In this document: piece after piece, positions 48,117 through 56,470 of the stretch
Position numbering within the stretch: position 1 is the first letter of the stretch
How the letters are laid out: the number at the start of each line of letters is the position of its first letter
Origin: Microcella alkaliphila
GTDB lineage: Bacteria; Actinomycetota; Actinomycetes; Actinomycetales; Microbacteriaceae
Direction: 5' to 3'
DNA: 64,000 nucleotides
Assembly (NCBI RefSeq): GCF_002355395.1
Contig: NZ_AP017315.1
Coordinates: forward strand, 682,001 to 746,000
Notes under the pieces: generated by a model
Told to the model about the DNA's origin: nothing
Seen by the model: only the letters and a program-made list of their open reading frames with translations
Databases searched by the model: none
Position numbers and translations under genes: made by a program

Positions 48117-48380
48117 ATGGCCGAACGCACTCTCGCCGTCGCCTCCGCAAACGGGCTGCACGCCCGCCCCGCCGCACTGTTCGTGAAGACCGTGACCGAC
48201 TCGGGTCAGCAGGTGCAGCTCACCAAGGGGGAGCGCTCGGTGAACGCCGCGAGCATCCTCGGCGTCGTCTCGCTCGGCATTGAGCACGGTGACGAGGTAA
48301 CGGTCGCGGTCGACGGCGACAACGCCGACGCCACGCTGGATGCTCTGGTCACCTTCCTCTCGACGGACCACGACGCCTGA
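48117..48380 (+). CDS. ptsH: phosphocarrier protein HPr
   Basis: 87 residues. His15, the phosphate carrier, is in SANGLHARPAALFV. Ser46 is in NAASILGVVSLG, the region used for HPr-kinase control in Firmicutes; actinobacteria usually lack that kinase and none is seen here. It takes phosphate from Enzyme I, encoded next (the TGA stop ends on base 48380, which starts the ATG of ptsI), and gives it to the mannitol EIIA. Confidence 0.93.
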   Translation: MAERTLAVASANGLHARPAALFVKTVTDSGQQVQLTKGERSVNAASILGVVSLGIEHGDEVTVAVDGDNADATLDALVTFLSTDHDA

Positions 48381-50041
48381 TGGTCACCACCGAACTGATC
48401 CGTGGCGTCGGCATCGGACGCGGCACCGCCGTCGGCCCGGTCCTGCGGATGCCGGACCCGGTTCCCGACCCCGCCGACGCACGCCGTGAGCGCTCGGCCG
48501 AGGACGAGCAGGCGCGCGCGACGGAGGCGTTGGCCGCCACCTCAGCACAGTTGCGGGCACGCGGTGAGGCGGCCGGCGGCACGGCTGCCGAGGTGCTTGA
48601 TGCCCTGGCGATGATGGCGGACGACCCCGCGCTCGCGGCAGACGTCACCCACCGCATCGCCGACGGCTCCACCGCCGAATACGCCATTCACGCTGCCATG
48701 GCGTCCTTCCGCGACATGCTCGCCGGCATGGGCGGCTACCTCGGCGAGCGGGCCGGTGACCTCGACGATGTCGCCCGCAGGGCGATCGCCTACCTCATGG
48801 GGCTCTCCGAGCCGGGCGTTCCTCGGTCGGACACCCCGTTCATCCTTGTCGCCCGCGACCTCGCGCCCGCCGACACGGCCACCCTCGACCTCGACAGCGT
48901 GCTCGCGCTCGTGACCACGGATGGCGGACCCACCTCGCACACCGCGATTCTCGCTCGTGAGAAGGGCATCACCGCCGTGGTGGGCGCGACGGGTGCGGCC
49001 GAGCTCGTCGACGGCGACCAGGTGCTGGTCGATGCCGAGAACGGAACCGTCGAACGCGACCCCGACCAGGAACGTGTTGACCTGGCGCTGCAGCGCACGG
49101 CGGCGCTGTCCGCCATTCGCGCGGCCAGCACCGGCCCGGGGCGCTTGGCCGACGGGCACGCTGTGCCGCTGTTGGCCAACATCGGTTCGGTTGATTCCGC
49201 TCGCGAGGCGGCGGCGCGCGGTGCCGAAGGGGTCGGACTCTTCCGCACCGAGGTGCTGTTCCTCGGCGCTGAGAAGGCGCCCAGCGTCGACGACCAGGCC
49301 GACACGTACCGGGCGGTGTTCGCCGAGTTTCCCGACCAAAAGGTCGTCGTGCGCGTGCTCGACGCCGGTGCCGACAAGCCGCTGGCGTTCTTGACCGACC
49401 AGGGTGAAGAGAACCCCGCGCTGGGGCGCCGAGGTCTGCGGGCGCTGCAAGCCCACGAGCAGGTGCTGCGCGACCAGCTGACGGCGCTTGCGAAGGCGGC
49501 TGCGGCGAGCGACGCCCACGTGCAGGTCATGGCCCCGATGGTCTCGACGGCGGAAGAGGCGGAGTACTTCCGCGCACTCGCCCACGAGCTCGGAATCGAC
49601 TCGGCCGGCGTCATGGTCGAGGTGCCGAGCGCCGCGATCCTCGCCGATCACGTCGTACCCGCCGCCGACTTCGTGTCGATCGGCACCAACGACCTCACTC
49701 AGTACGTTTTCGCCGCCGACCGACTGCTCGGCACCGTCGCTCACCTACAGAACCCGTGGCATCCCGCCGTGCTGAGACTCATCCAGTCAGTGGGCGCTGC
49801 GGGTGCCCAGCACGGCGTCCCGGTGGGCATCTGTGGGGAGGCCGCTGCCGACCCACTGCTCGCGGTGGTGCTCGTCGGTCTCGGCGCCACCACGCTGTCG
49901 ATGTCGTCGACGTCGATCGCCGACGTGCGTGCCGAACTGCTGCAGTTCACGCTCGACGACGCCCAACGACTCGCCGCGATCGCGGTCGCCGCACCGAACG
50001 CGGAGGCCGCCCGACAGGCGGTCGCCGACGCTCGACCCTGA
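48380..50041 (+). CDS. ptsI: phosphoenolpyruvate-protein phosphotransferase (Enzyme I)
   Basis: 553 residues, full length. N-terminal HPr-binding domain, phosphohistidine His187 in TTDGGPTSHTAILAREKGI, and PEP-binding C-terminal barrel with EGVGLFRTEVLFLG, FVSIGTNDLTQYVFAADR and GICGEAAADPLL (catalytic Cys). It starts the PTS by phosphorylating HPr from PEP. The start overlaps the ptsH stop by one base. Placement inside a sugar-specific operon suggests that mannitol induces the general PTS here. Confidence 0.94.
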   Translation: MVTTELIRGVGIGRGTAVGPVLRMPDPVPDPADARRERSAEDEQARATEALAATSAQLRARGEAAGGTAAEVLDALAMMADDPALAADVTHRIADGSTAEYAIHAAMASFRDMLAGMGGYLGERAGDLDDVARRAIAYLMGLSEPGVPRSDTPFILVARDLAPADTATLDLDSVLALVTTDGGPTSHTAILAREKGITAVVGATGAAELVDGDQVLVDAENGTVERDPDQERVDLALQRTAALSAIRAASTGPGRLADGHAVPLLANIGSVDSAREAAARGAEGVGLFRTEVLFLGAEKAPSVDDQADTYRAVFAEFPDQKVVVRVLDAGADKPLAFLTDQGEENPALGRRGLRALQAHEQVLRDQLTALAKAAAASDAHVQVMAPMVSTAEEAEYFRALAHELGIDSAGVMVEVPSAAILADHVVPAADFVSIGTNDLTQYVFAADRLLGTVAHLQNPWHPAVLRLIQSVGAAGAQHGVPVGICGEAAADPLLAVVLVGLGATTLSMSSTSIADVRAELLQFTLDDAQRLAAIAVAAPNAEAARQAVADARP

Positions 50042-50096
50042 CTCTGTCCGCCCCATCCACCCCCCGCACCATCAACCCCTACCAAGGAGACACACC

Positions 50097-51551
50097 ATGA
50101 CGACGACGTCAGCCCCTCCGGCCCGCTCGGGCGCGCGCGTGCGCGTTCAGCGGTTCGGCACCTTCCTGAGCGGCATGATCATGCCGAACATCGCCGCCTT
50201 CATCGCCTGGGGCTTCATCACGGCGTTCTTCATCCCGACGGGGTGGACGCCGAACGAGCAGCTCGTGCAGCTCGTCGATCCGATGATCCTGTACTTGCTG
50301 CCTCTTCTCATCGCGAACACCGGTGGACGCATGGTCTATGGCGTTCGTGGCGGTGTCGTCGCGACCATCGGCACGATGGGCGTCATCGTGGGCACGTCGA
50401 TTCCCATGTTCATCGGCGCGATGCTGATGGGACCGCTGGCCGCGTGGTTGATGAAGCAGGTCGACAAGATCTGGGCGGGCAAGATCCGCGCCGGTTTCGA
50501 GATGCTCGTTGACAACTTCTCGGCCGGTATCCTCGGCTTCCTTCTGGCGCTCGGCGGCTTCTTCGGAATCGCCCCCGTCGTCACCGTGCTCAGCGACGCG
50601 CTCGGCGCGGGCGCCCGCTTCCTCACGGAGACCGGCCTGCTGCCGCTCGCGAGCCTCGTGATTGAGCCCGGCAAGGTGCTGTTCCTCAACAACGCCATCA
50701 ACCAGGGCGTCCTCACGCCGCTCGGTATTCAGCAGGCGGCGCAGGACGGAAAGTCGATCCTGTTCCTGCTCGAGGCCAACCCCGGCCCGGGTCTCGGCCT
50801 GCTGCTTGCCTTCGCGCTGTTCGGCGTCGGTATCGCCCGCGCATCGGCCCCGGGTGCGATCATCATCCACTTCCTGGGAGGAATCCACGAGATCTACTTC
50901 CCGTACGTGCTGATGAAGCCGATCCTGATCGTCGCGATGATCGCGGGTGGCGCCACCGGCATCACCACGAACCTGATCTTCGGTTCAGGGCTTCGCGCAC
51001 CCGCGTCGCCCGGCTCGATCTTCGCGGTGTTGCTGCAGACCGCGAGCGACAGCTACGTGGGCGTCGTCCTCTCGGTCGTGCTGTCGGCCACCGTGTCGTT
51101 CCTGGTCGCGAGCCTCATCCTGCGGGCGAGCCGCAAGAAGGACCTCGCGGCACTCGAAGCTGGCACCGACAAGTTCGGCTCGTCGGTCGCGCAGAACGCC
51201 GAGAACAAGGGTGGCGAGTCGAAGGTGGCGAGCCTGCTCGGCACCGACACCGCCACCGCCGTTCGCATCGACACCATCGTGTTCGCCTGCGACGCCGGCA
51301 TGGGGTCGAGCGCCATGGGTGCGACGATCCTGCGCAAGAAGTTTGCCGACGCCGGCCTCGCCGACGTGACCGTCACCAACGTGTCGATCGCGAACCTCGA
51401 CGAAACGGCTGACCTGGTGATAACCCACCAGGACCTGACCGCTCGAGCGACCGAGGCCGCGCCGCAGGCGCAGCACATCTCGGTCGAGAACTTCATGTCG
51501 AGCCCGAAGTACGACGAGGTCGTCGCCCTCGTCAAGAGCCAGCGAGTCTAG
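50097..51551 (+). CDS. mtlA: PTS mannitol transporter subunit IICB
   Basis: 484 residues. An N-terminal membrane EIIC domain (about 340 residues, with FGTFLSGMIMPNIAAFIAWGFITAFF and the GGIHEIYFPYVLMKP block typical of mannitol permeases) is followed by a linker and the EIIB domain with phosphocysteine Cys398 in VFACDAGMGSSAMGA. It takes up mannitol and phosphorylates it to mannitol-1-phosphate. ATG at 50097 with AAGGAGA 7 nt upstream. The EIIA is a separate gene at 51668. Confidence 0.93.
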   Translation: MTTTSAPPARSGARVRVQRFGTFLSGMIMPNIAAFIAWGFITAFFIPTGWTPNEQLVQLVDPMILYLLPLLIANTGGRMVYGVRGGVVATIGTMGVIVGTSIPMFIGAMLMGPLAAWLMKQVDKIWAGKIRAGFEMLVDNFSAGILGFLLALGGFFGIAPVVTVLSDALGAGARFLTETGLLPLASLVIEPGKVLFLNNAINQGVLTPLGIQQAAQDGKSILFLLEANPGPGLGLLLAFALFGVGIARASAPGAIIIHFLGGIHEIYFPYVLMKPILIVAMIAGGATGITTNLIFGSGLRAPASPGSIFAVLLQTASDSYVGVVLSVVLSATVSFLVASLILRASRKKDLAALEAGTDKFGSSVAQNAENKGGESKVASLLGTDTATAVRIDTIVFACDAGMGSSAMGATILRKKFADAGLADVTVTNVSIANLDETADLVITHQDLTARATEAAPQAQHISVENFMSSPKYDEVVALVKSQRV

Positions 51552-51667
51552 GCTCGCTGACACCGTCACGGGGGCATCGTGAGCAGCTGTGCCGCGGTGC
51601 CCCCGTGCATCCCCTGATCGACACGGTGACGACCGACACCGTGACCATCGACGAGAAGGAAACCACC

Positions 51668-52105
51668 ATGAGCGCCGACGTTCTCACCCCCGACCGCATC
51701 GTTCTCGGCGGCACCGCCCGCAGCCGCGAGGAGGCGATCGACGAAGGCGGCCGACTGTTGGTCGCCGCCGGCGCCGTCGACGAGTCGTACGTCGCGGCCA
51801 TGCACGAGCGCGAGGCCTCCGTCTCGACGTTCATGGGTAATCACCTCGCCATCCCCCACGGCACCAACGAGGCGAAGGACGCGATTCACGCCTCAGCCAT
51901 GACGCTCGTGCGCTACGACGAGCCCATCGACTGGGATGGCAAACCCGTGCGGGTCGTCGCCACCATCGCCGGCAAGGATGGCGGCCACATGGCCGTGCTG
52001 CAGGCTCTCGCTCTCGCGTTCAGTGACGACGCCCAGGTGCAGCGCGTGCTCGACGCCGCGACGCCCGACGACGTGCTCGCCGTGCTCGGCGACGTCAACG
52101 CCTGA
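51668..52105 (+). CDS. mtlF: PTS mannitol EIIA component
   Basis: 145 residues of the mannitol/fructose EIIA family, with phosphohistidine His64 in NHLAIPHGTNEAK and the C-terminal region DGGHMAVLQALALAFSD. It transfers phosphate from HPr to the EIIB domain of the transporter. ATG at 51668 preceded by GAAGGA; the 116-nt gap after mtlA holds no gene. It is followed 10 nt later by mtlD. Confidence 0.92.
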   Translation: MSADVLTPDRIVLGGTARSREEAIDEGGRLLVAAGAVDESYVAAMHEREASVSTFMGNHLAIPHGTNEAKDAIHASAMTLVRYDEPIDWDGKPVRVVATIAGKDGGHMAVLQALALAFSDDAQVQRVLDAATPDDVLAVLGDVNA

Positions 52106-52115
52106 GGCGGCGAAC

Positions 52116-53261
52116 ATGACGGCCGTCCACTTCGGCGCCGGCAACATCGGCCGCGGCTTCATCGGTCTGCTGCTGCACCAGGCGGGGCATGACCTCGTCT
52201 TCATCGACGTCAACGCGCCCCTCATCGCGGCCCTCAACGCGGCCGACAGCTACCGCGTCATCGAGATCGGCCCGGGCGGGGGAGAGACGACCGTCACCGG
52301 CTTCTCCGCCATCGACAGCGCTGCCGACCGCGACGCCGCTGTGATCGCCGTGGCGTCCGCCGACATCGTCACAACGGCGGTGGGCCCCACCGTGCTGCGC
52401 TTCATCGCACCGCTCATCGCCGACGGGCTGCGGGCCCGCACGGCGGATTCGCCACTCGTCATCATGGCGTGCGAGAACGCACTGCAGGCGACCGACGCCC
52501 TGCGTTCCGAGATCGACGCGGCGCTCAGCGATGACCAGCGGGCACTGTCGCGGGCGATCTTCGCGAACACCGCCGTCGACCGCATCGTGCCGACCGCCGA
52601 CCCCGCCGACGGACTCGACGTGCGGGTAGAGCCGTTCTGCGAGTGGGCGATCGAATCCGGGCCGTTCGCGGGCGCGTCCCCCAGCATCCCGGGCGCCCAC
52701 TTCGTCGACGAGCTGGCGCCGTACATCGAGCGCAAGCTGTTCACCGTCAACACCGGCCATGCCTCCACCGCGTACGTCGGACGTCTCGCGGGCGCCGCCA
52801 CCATCCACGAGGCGATCGGGATGCCCGCCGTGCGCGACGCCGTTGAGGCGGCCCTTCGAGAAACCTCCGCGCTGCTGGTCGCTCGACACGGCTTCGACCC
52901 GGTCGTGCAAGACGCCTACCGCGAGACGGCGCTCGGTCGCTTCGCGAACGACGCCCTCGCTGACCCGGTCCAGCGCGTCGGGCGACAGCCGCTGCGCAAA
53001 CTGTCGCGGCACGAGCGCCTCATCGAACCGGCGGCCGACCTCGCCGAGCGGGGCGAGCATCCGACCGCCCTGGTCGAGGTGATTAGTGCCGCCCTGCAAT
53101 TCGTTGACGTTGCCGACGACCCGGAAAGCGTCGAACTCGGCGAGAAGCTCTCGTCGCTGACACCCGAAGCGTTCGTCGCCGACGTCACGGGAGTGGAGCC
53201 GGGGCATCCTCTGCACGCGGCGCTCGTGAGCCGCGTCGCCGACGCGCAGCGCGCACGCTGA
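52116..53261 (+). CDS. mtlD: mannitol-1-phosphate 5-dehydrogenase
   Basis: 381 residues. Oxidises mannitol-1-phosphate to fructose-6-phosphate with NAD+. NAD-binding AVHFGAGNIGRGFIGLLLHQAG opens the protein. IMACENALQATD, a central FANTAVDRIVP (MtlD signature region), and the catalytic Lys region ERKLFTVNTGHASTAYVG follow. It completes the mannitol operon. Its 3' end overlaps the convergent DUF4349 gene by 77 bp, so the two transcripts must be antisense to each other. Confidence 0.94.
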   Translation: MTAVHFGAGNIGRGFIGLLLHQAGHDLVFIDVNAPLIAALNAADSYRVIEIGPGGGETTVTGFSAIDSAADRDAAVIAVASADIVTTAVGPTVLRFIAPLIADGLRARTADSPLVIMACENALQATDALRSEIDAALSDDQRALSRAIFANTAVDRIVPTADPADGLDVRVEPFCEWAIESGPFAGASPSIPGAHFVDELAPYIERKLFTVNTGHASTAYVGRLAGAATIHEAIGMPAVRDAVEAALRETSALLVARHGFDPVVQDAYRETALGRFANDALADPVQRVGRQPLRKLSRHERLIEPAADLAERGEHPTALVEVISAALQFVDVADDPESVELGEKLSSLTPEAFVADVTGVEPGHPLHAALVSRVADAQRAR

Positions 53262-54123
53262 CCCACACGATCGCGGCGATCACGCCGAGCACCGCCAGCC
53301 ACGGAAGCATGATGCCGGCGAGCACCAGGGCGGCCGAGCCGAATGTGACGAGAGCATCCCACCCCTGACGGAGTCCGTCGAGGAACGTCCCCGGCTCGGT
53401 CGGCGGGGCGACGGCCTCGGAACCCAGCGTGAGGGTCAGAGTGGACAGCGACACCCGGTCGGCGAGCGACCGGCGTTGCGCCTGAAGGCTCTCAAGCTGA
53501 CCCTGCCGGTCGGCGACGACCGACTCGAGAGTGATGAGGTCGTCGATGTCGTCGGCCTGCACGAGCAGAGCCAACAGGCGATCGAGCGAGGCTTCGAGAG
53601 CGCCGATGCGCGCATCCAGGTCCTGCACCTCGCGCGTCACGTCGCTCGCGCTGAGGCTCAACTCTTCGAGCTCGCCGAGAGCCTTCAACTCGTCGATCGT
53701 CGGCTGCAGCACCTCGCTGGGAATGCGCAGCACCAGCTCGGCACCGCCCGCATCGTTGTTGTGCGGCGCGTACTCGGTGCGCCCATCGACGCGACCGCCC
53801 ACCCGCTCGGTGATGCGGGCAGCCTCGGCGGCGGCCTCCAGTGGCGCCTCGACCGTCACGTACATCCACCCGGTGGTGATGACCTGGCGACCGTCGCCGG
53901 GTGCGGGGGCGCTGATCGGGCCTCCCTCGTCACCGGCCGATCCGTCGCCGCCAAGGTCGCGGTCGTCGACCGGCATGTCTGGAGCCGGCATGCCGGGCTC
54001 GAATTCGCCGCTCCAGCCGCCGCCGGCGTCCGATCCGGACTCGGCGCCGGCCGAGCATCCGGCAAGCAGGAGGGCCGCAGAGATCGCGGCGAGCGGGGCG
54101 AGGGCGAGGCGTGTGCGCGTCAT
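53185..54123 (-). CDS. DUF4349 lipoprotein
   Basis: 312 residues. Signal peptide with lipobox LLAGC at about residues 17-21, then a low-complexity Gly/Ser/Asp linker, the DUF4349 domain (QVITTGWMYVTVEAPLEAAAEAARITERVGGRVDGRTEY; a coiled-coil middle part ELEELSLSASDVTREVQDLDARIGALEASLDRLL), and a C-terminal membrane helix with a basic tail. The protein is thus tethered at both ends to the membrane. DUF4349 function is unknown. The ATG at 54123 follows TAGCGT by 7 nt (leaderless). It overlaps mtlD convergently. Confidence 0.83.
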   Translation of the reverse strand: MTRTRLALAPLAAISAALLLAGCSAGAESGSDAGGGWSGEFEPGMPAPDMPVDDRDLGGDGSAGDEGGPISAPAPGDGRQVITTGWMYVTVEAPLEAAAEAARITERVGGRVDGRTEYAPHNNDAGGAELVLRIPSEVLQPTIDELKALGELEELSLSASDVTREVQDLDARIGALEASLDRLLALLVQADDIDDLITLESVVADRQGQLESLQAQRRSLADRVSLSTLTLTLGSEAVAPPTEPGTFLDGLRQGWDALVTFGSAALVLAGIMLPWLAVLGVIAAIVWVSVRAARRRRGSRAPRAEDAPAPLP

Positions 54124-54329
54124 GGCGGTGACGCTACTCCCGCAATTGTTCGCCCCACCACCCAACGTTTTTCGGAGATGCGCAACCGTTATCTGAACTC
54201 TTCCTGATAGGGCACAGAGCGTCCGGTGCAAACCCTCGAACGGGATGCGCGGCCCCCGATAGCGTCGAGGCACGCGGTCACACACCGCGACCCGTTTCCC
54301 CGGGAATCGACCGACAGAGGAGGACGACC

Positions 54330-54545
54330 GTGGGTTTCATGGACAGTGCGAAGGACGCCGCCGAGGCGACCGGCGAGAAGATCGGCCGCACGATAGACGA
54401 CGCCAAAGAGGCCGCCAGCGACAAGGTCGACGAGATGCAGGCCGACGCTGAGGTGAAGAAGAAGGAAGCCGAGCTGAAGAAGGCCGAATCGGAGGCCGAG
54501 GCGACGAAGGCGAAGAACGAGTACAAGAAAGACCTGCGCGACTAG
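54330..54545 (+). CDS. small charged helical protein (71 aa)
   Basis: 71 residues, almost entirely Ala, Lys, Glu and Asp with short repeats (DAKEAASDKVDEMQADAEVKKKEAELKKAESEAEATKAKNE), predicted as one long amphipathic helix. It resembles CsbD-like or LEA-type stress proteins in composition, but no family can be named. GTG start at 54330 with GGAGG upstream, followed by a strong terminator. A stress-protective role is a guess from composition only. Confidence 0.6.
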   Translation: MGFMDSAKDAAEATGEKIGRTIDDAKEAASDKVDEMQADAEVKKKEAELKKAESEAEATKAKNEYKKDLRD

Positions 54546-54561
54546 GGGTGGACGCGAAGGG

Positions 54562-54598
54562 CACGGGGGTCGGCTGAGCCGGCCCCCGTGTTATCTGT
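54562..54598 (+). terminator. Rho-independent-like terminator
   Basis: CACGGGGG-T-CGGCT and its complement AGCCG-G-CCCCCGTG (54562-54590, one wobble pair) form a strong stem followed by TTATCTGTT. It lies 17 nt after the stop of the small charged protein gene and is the best terminator in the window. Confidence 0.75.
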
Positions 54599-54640
54599 TC
54601 CGGTTGTCCTGTCGGGCGTGGTGTGGGGAAGAATGCGGGC

Positions 54641-55474
54641 ATGACGGCAACACTCGGAGACCGGTTCCGCGCGTGGGTGCGCCGACGCCGGGCGCCGCTG
54701 CTGCACATCGCCGGTGACACGGGAGGCGACGGGCCGGTCGTCGTCATGATTCACGGCATCGCGTCGTCGTCGGTGACGTTCCAGAACCTCGTTCCGCTCC
54801 TCGAGGCAGACCACCGCTGCATCACGATCGACATTCTCGGGTTCGGCGAATCACCCGCCCCGCCCGACTGGGACTACACGCTCGCCGAACACGCGGCGGC
54901 GCTCGACACCACGATTCGGTCCCTTCGGATTCGCGCCCCGTTCATCCTGATCGGGCATTCGCTCGGTAGCCTCATCGCCACTCGCTACGCCGCGAGGCAC
55001 CCCAACGGGGTGTCGCGGCTGGTCTTGGTCAGCCCTCCGCTGTACCTCCCGCCCGAGACGATCGGCGACCGCGCCGACCGAACGGGCATGGGCGCGTACT
55101 TTGCGCTGTACGAGTTTCTGCGCGGCAACCAAGAGTTCACGGTGCGCGCCGCCGCCGCCCTAGCCCGCATCGCGCCGATCAAGAACGTGCTTGAGGTCAC
55201 GGCCGACAACTGGGTGCCGTTCACCCGGTCTCTGCAGAACGCGATCGAATCGCAAACCACGATCGCCGACCTCGCCGCCGTCGACGCGCCCGTCGACCTG
55301 GTCTACGGCACCCTCGATCCGTTTCTCGCCCCGGGCGGGCTGAAGATCGCCGAGCGCCTGCGCCATGTCTCCGCTCACCGCGTGGCGGGCAATGATCACC
55401 TGGTTCGGCCGCGACTCGCCGAAGCGGTCGCCGCCGTCGTACGGGATGACAAGACCGCCGACGAGCGCGGTTAG
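54641..55474 (+). CDS. alpha/beta-fold hydrolase
   Basis: 277 residues. Alpha/beta hydrolase fold: oxyanion-hole strand MIHGIASSSVTFQNL, nucleophile elbow LIGHSLGS (Ser), acid region LVYGTLDPFLAPGG (Asp) and His in AGNDHLVRP. Likely esterase or C-C hydrolase; substrate unknown. The ATG at 54641 is chosen as the natural start; a GTG at 54623 is in frame. It precedes an aldo/keto reductase gene by 9 nt, but that gene has its own promoter box overlapping this gene's stop. Confidence 0.85.
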   Translation: MTATLGDRFRAWVRRRRAPLLHIAGDTGGDGPVVVMIHGIASSSVTFQNLVPLLEADHRCITIDILGFGESPAPPDWDYTLAEHAAALDTTIRSLRIRAPFILIGHSLGSLIATRYAARHPNGVSRLVLVSPPLYLPPETIGDRADRTGMGAYFALYEFLRGNQEFTVRAAAALARIAPIKNVLEVTADNWVPFTRSLQNAIESQTTIADLAAVDAPVDLVYGTLDPFLAPGGLKIAERLRHVSAHRVAGNDHLVRPRLAEAVAAVVRDDKTADERG

Positions 55475-55483
55475 TCTTTTCGA

Positions 55484-56470
55484 ATGCATACATCGGTACT
55501 GGGTCGCACCGGAGCGACCGTCTCATCGATCGGACTCGGAACCTGGCAGCTGGGCGCCGACTGGGGCGAGGTGAGCGAGGCCGACGCATTCAGCGTTCTC
55601 GACGCTGCCGTCGAGTCGGGCGTCACGATCTTTGACACCGCCGACGTCTACGGCGACGGCCGCAGTGAGCAGCTGATCGGCCGCTACCTGCGCGAGCGGC
55701 CCGACGCGAATGTTTTTGTCGCGACCAAGATGGGTCGTCGCCTGCCGCAGGTGCCCGAGAACTACTCGACCGAGAACTTCCTCGCCTGGAACGATCGCAG
55801 CCGCCAGAACCTGCAGGTCGACACGCTCGACCTCGTGCAGCTGCACTGCCCACCGACGCCTGTGTACTCGATCGACCGCGTCTACGACGACCTCGACGCC
55901 ATGGTCGACGCCGGCCGCATCCGCCACTACGGCGTCAGTGTCGAGACGGTCGAGGAGGCGCTCACCGCCATCGCCCGCCCCAACGTCGCGAGCGTTCAGA
56001 TCATCGTCAACGCGTTCCGCCTGAAGCCCCTGGATGCTGTTCTGCCGGCCGCGCAGGACGCCGGCGTCGGCGTCATCGCGCGCGTCCCGCTCGCCTCCGG
56101 CCTGCTGAGCGGCCGCTACTCGCGCGAGACGACGTTCGCCGAAAACGACCACCGGAACTACAACCGCAACGGCGACGCCTTCGATGTCGGCGAGACCTTC
56201 TCGGGCGTGAACTACGACGACGGTGTGGAGGCCGCGCAGCAGTTCGCGGCGCTCGCTGCCGAACACGACCTTGCCCCCGCCACCGCGGCGCTGGCGTGGC
56301 TTGTGCACCTGCCCGGCATTTCGACCGTGATCCCGGGGGCGCGCTCGCCGGAGCAGGCCCGCATGAACGCGGCGGCGGGCGGCGTCGAGCCGCTCGGGGA
56401 CGACTTCCACGCTCGCGTGGTGGCGCTGTACGACCAGTACTTCCGCGCCGCCGTGCATCCTCGCTGGTGA
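55484..56470 (+). CDS. aldo/keto reductase
   Basis: 328 residues, longer YajO/AKR11-13-like group. Catalytic Asp and Tyr in IFDTADVYGDGRSEQLIG, Lys in VATKMGRR, His in LVQLHCPP, and the cofactor site STVIPGARSPEQARMNAAAG. The ATG at 55484 lies 6 nt after TAGTCT, so it can be transcribed alone. Its stop overlaps the GTG start of the MFS gene (GTGA), so the two are translationally coupled. Confidence 0.9.
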   Translation: MHTSVLGRTGATVSSIGLGTWQLGADWGEVSEADAFSVLDAAVESGVTIFDTADVYGDGRSEQLIGRYLRERPDANVFVATKMGRRLPQVPENYSTENFLAWNDRSRQNLQVDTLDLVQLHCPPTPVYSIDRVYDDLDAMVDAGRIRHYGVSVETVEEALTAIARPNVASVQIIVNAFRLKPLDAVLPAAQDAGVGVIARVPLASGLLSGRYSRETTFAENDHRNYNRNGDAFDVGETFSGVNYDDGVEAAQQFAALAAEHDLAPATAALAWLVHLPGISTVIPGARSPEQARMNAAAGGVEPLGDDFHARVVALYDQYFRAAVHPRW

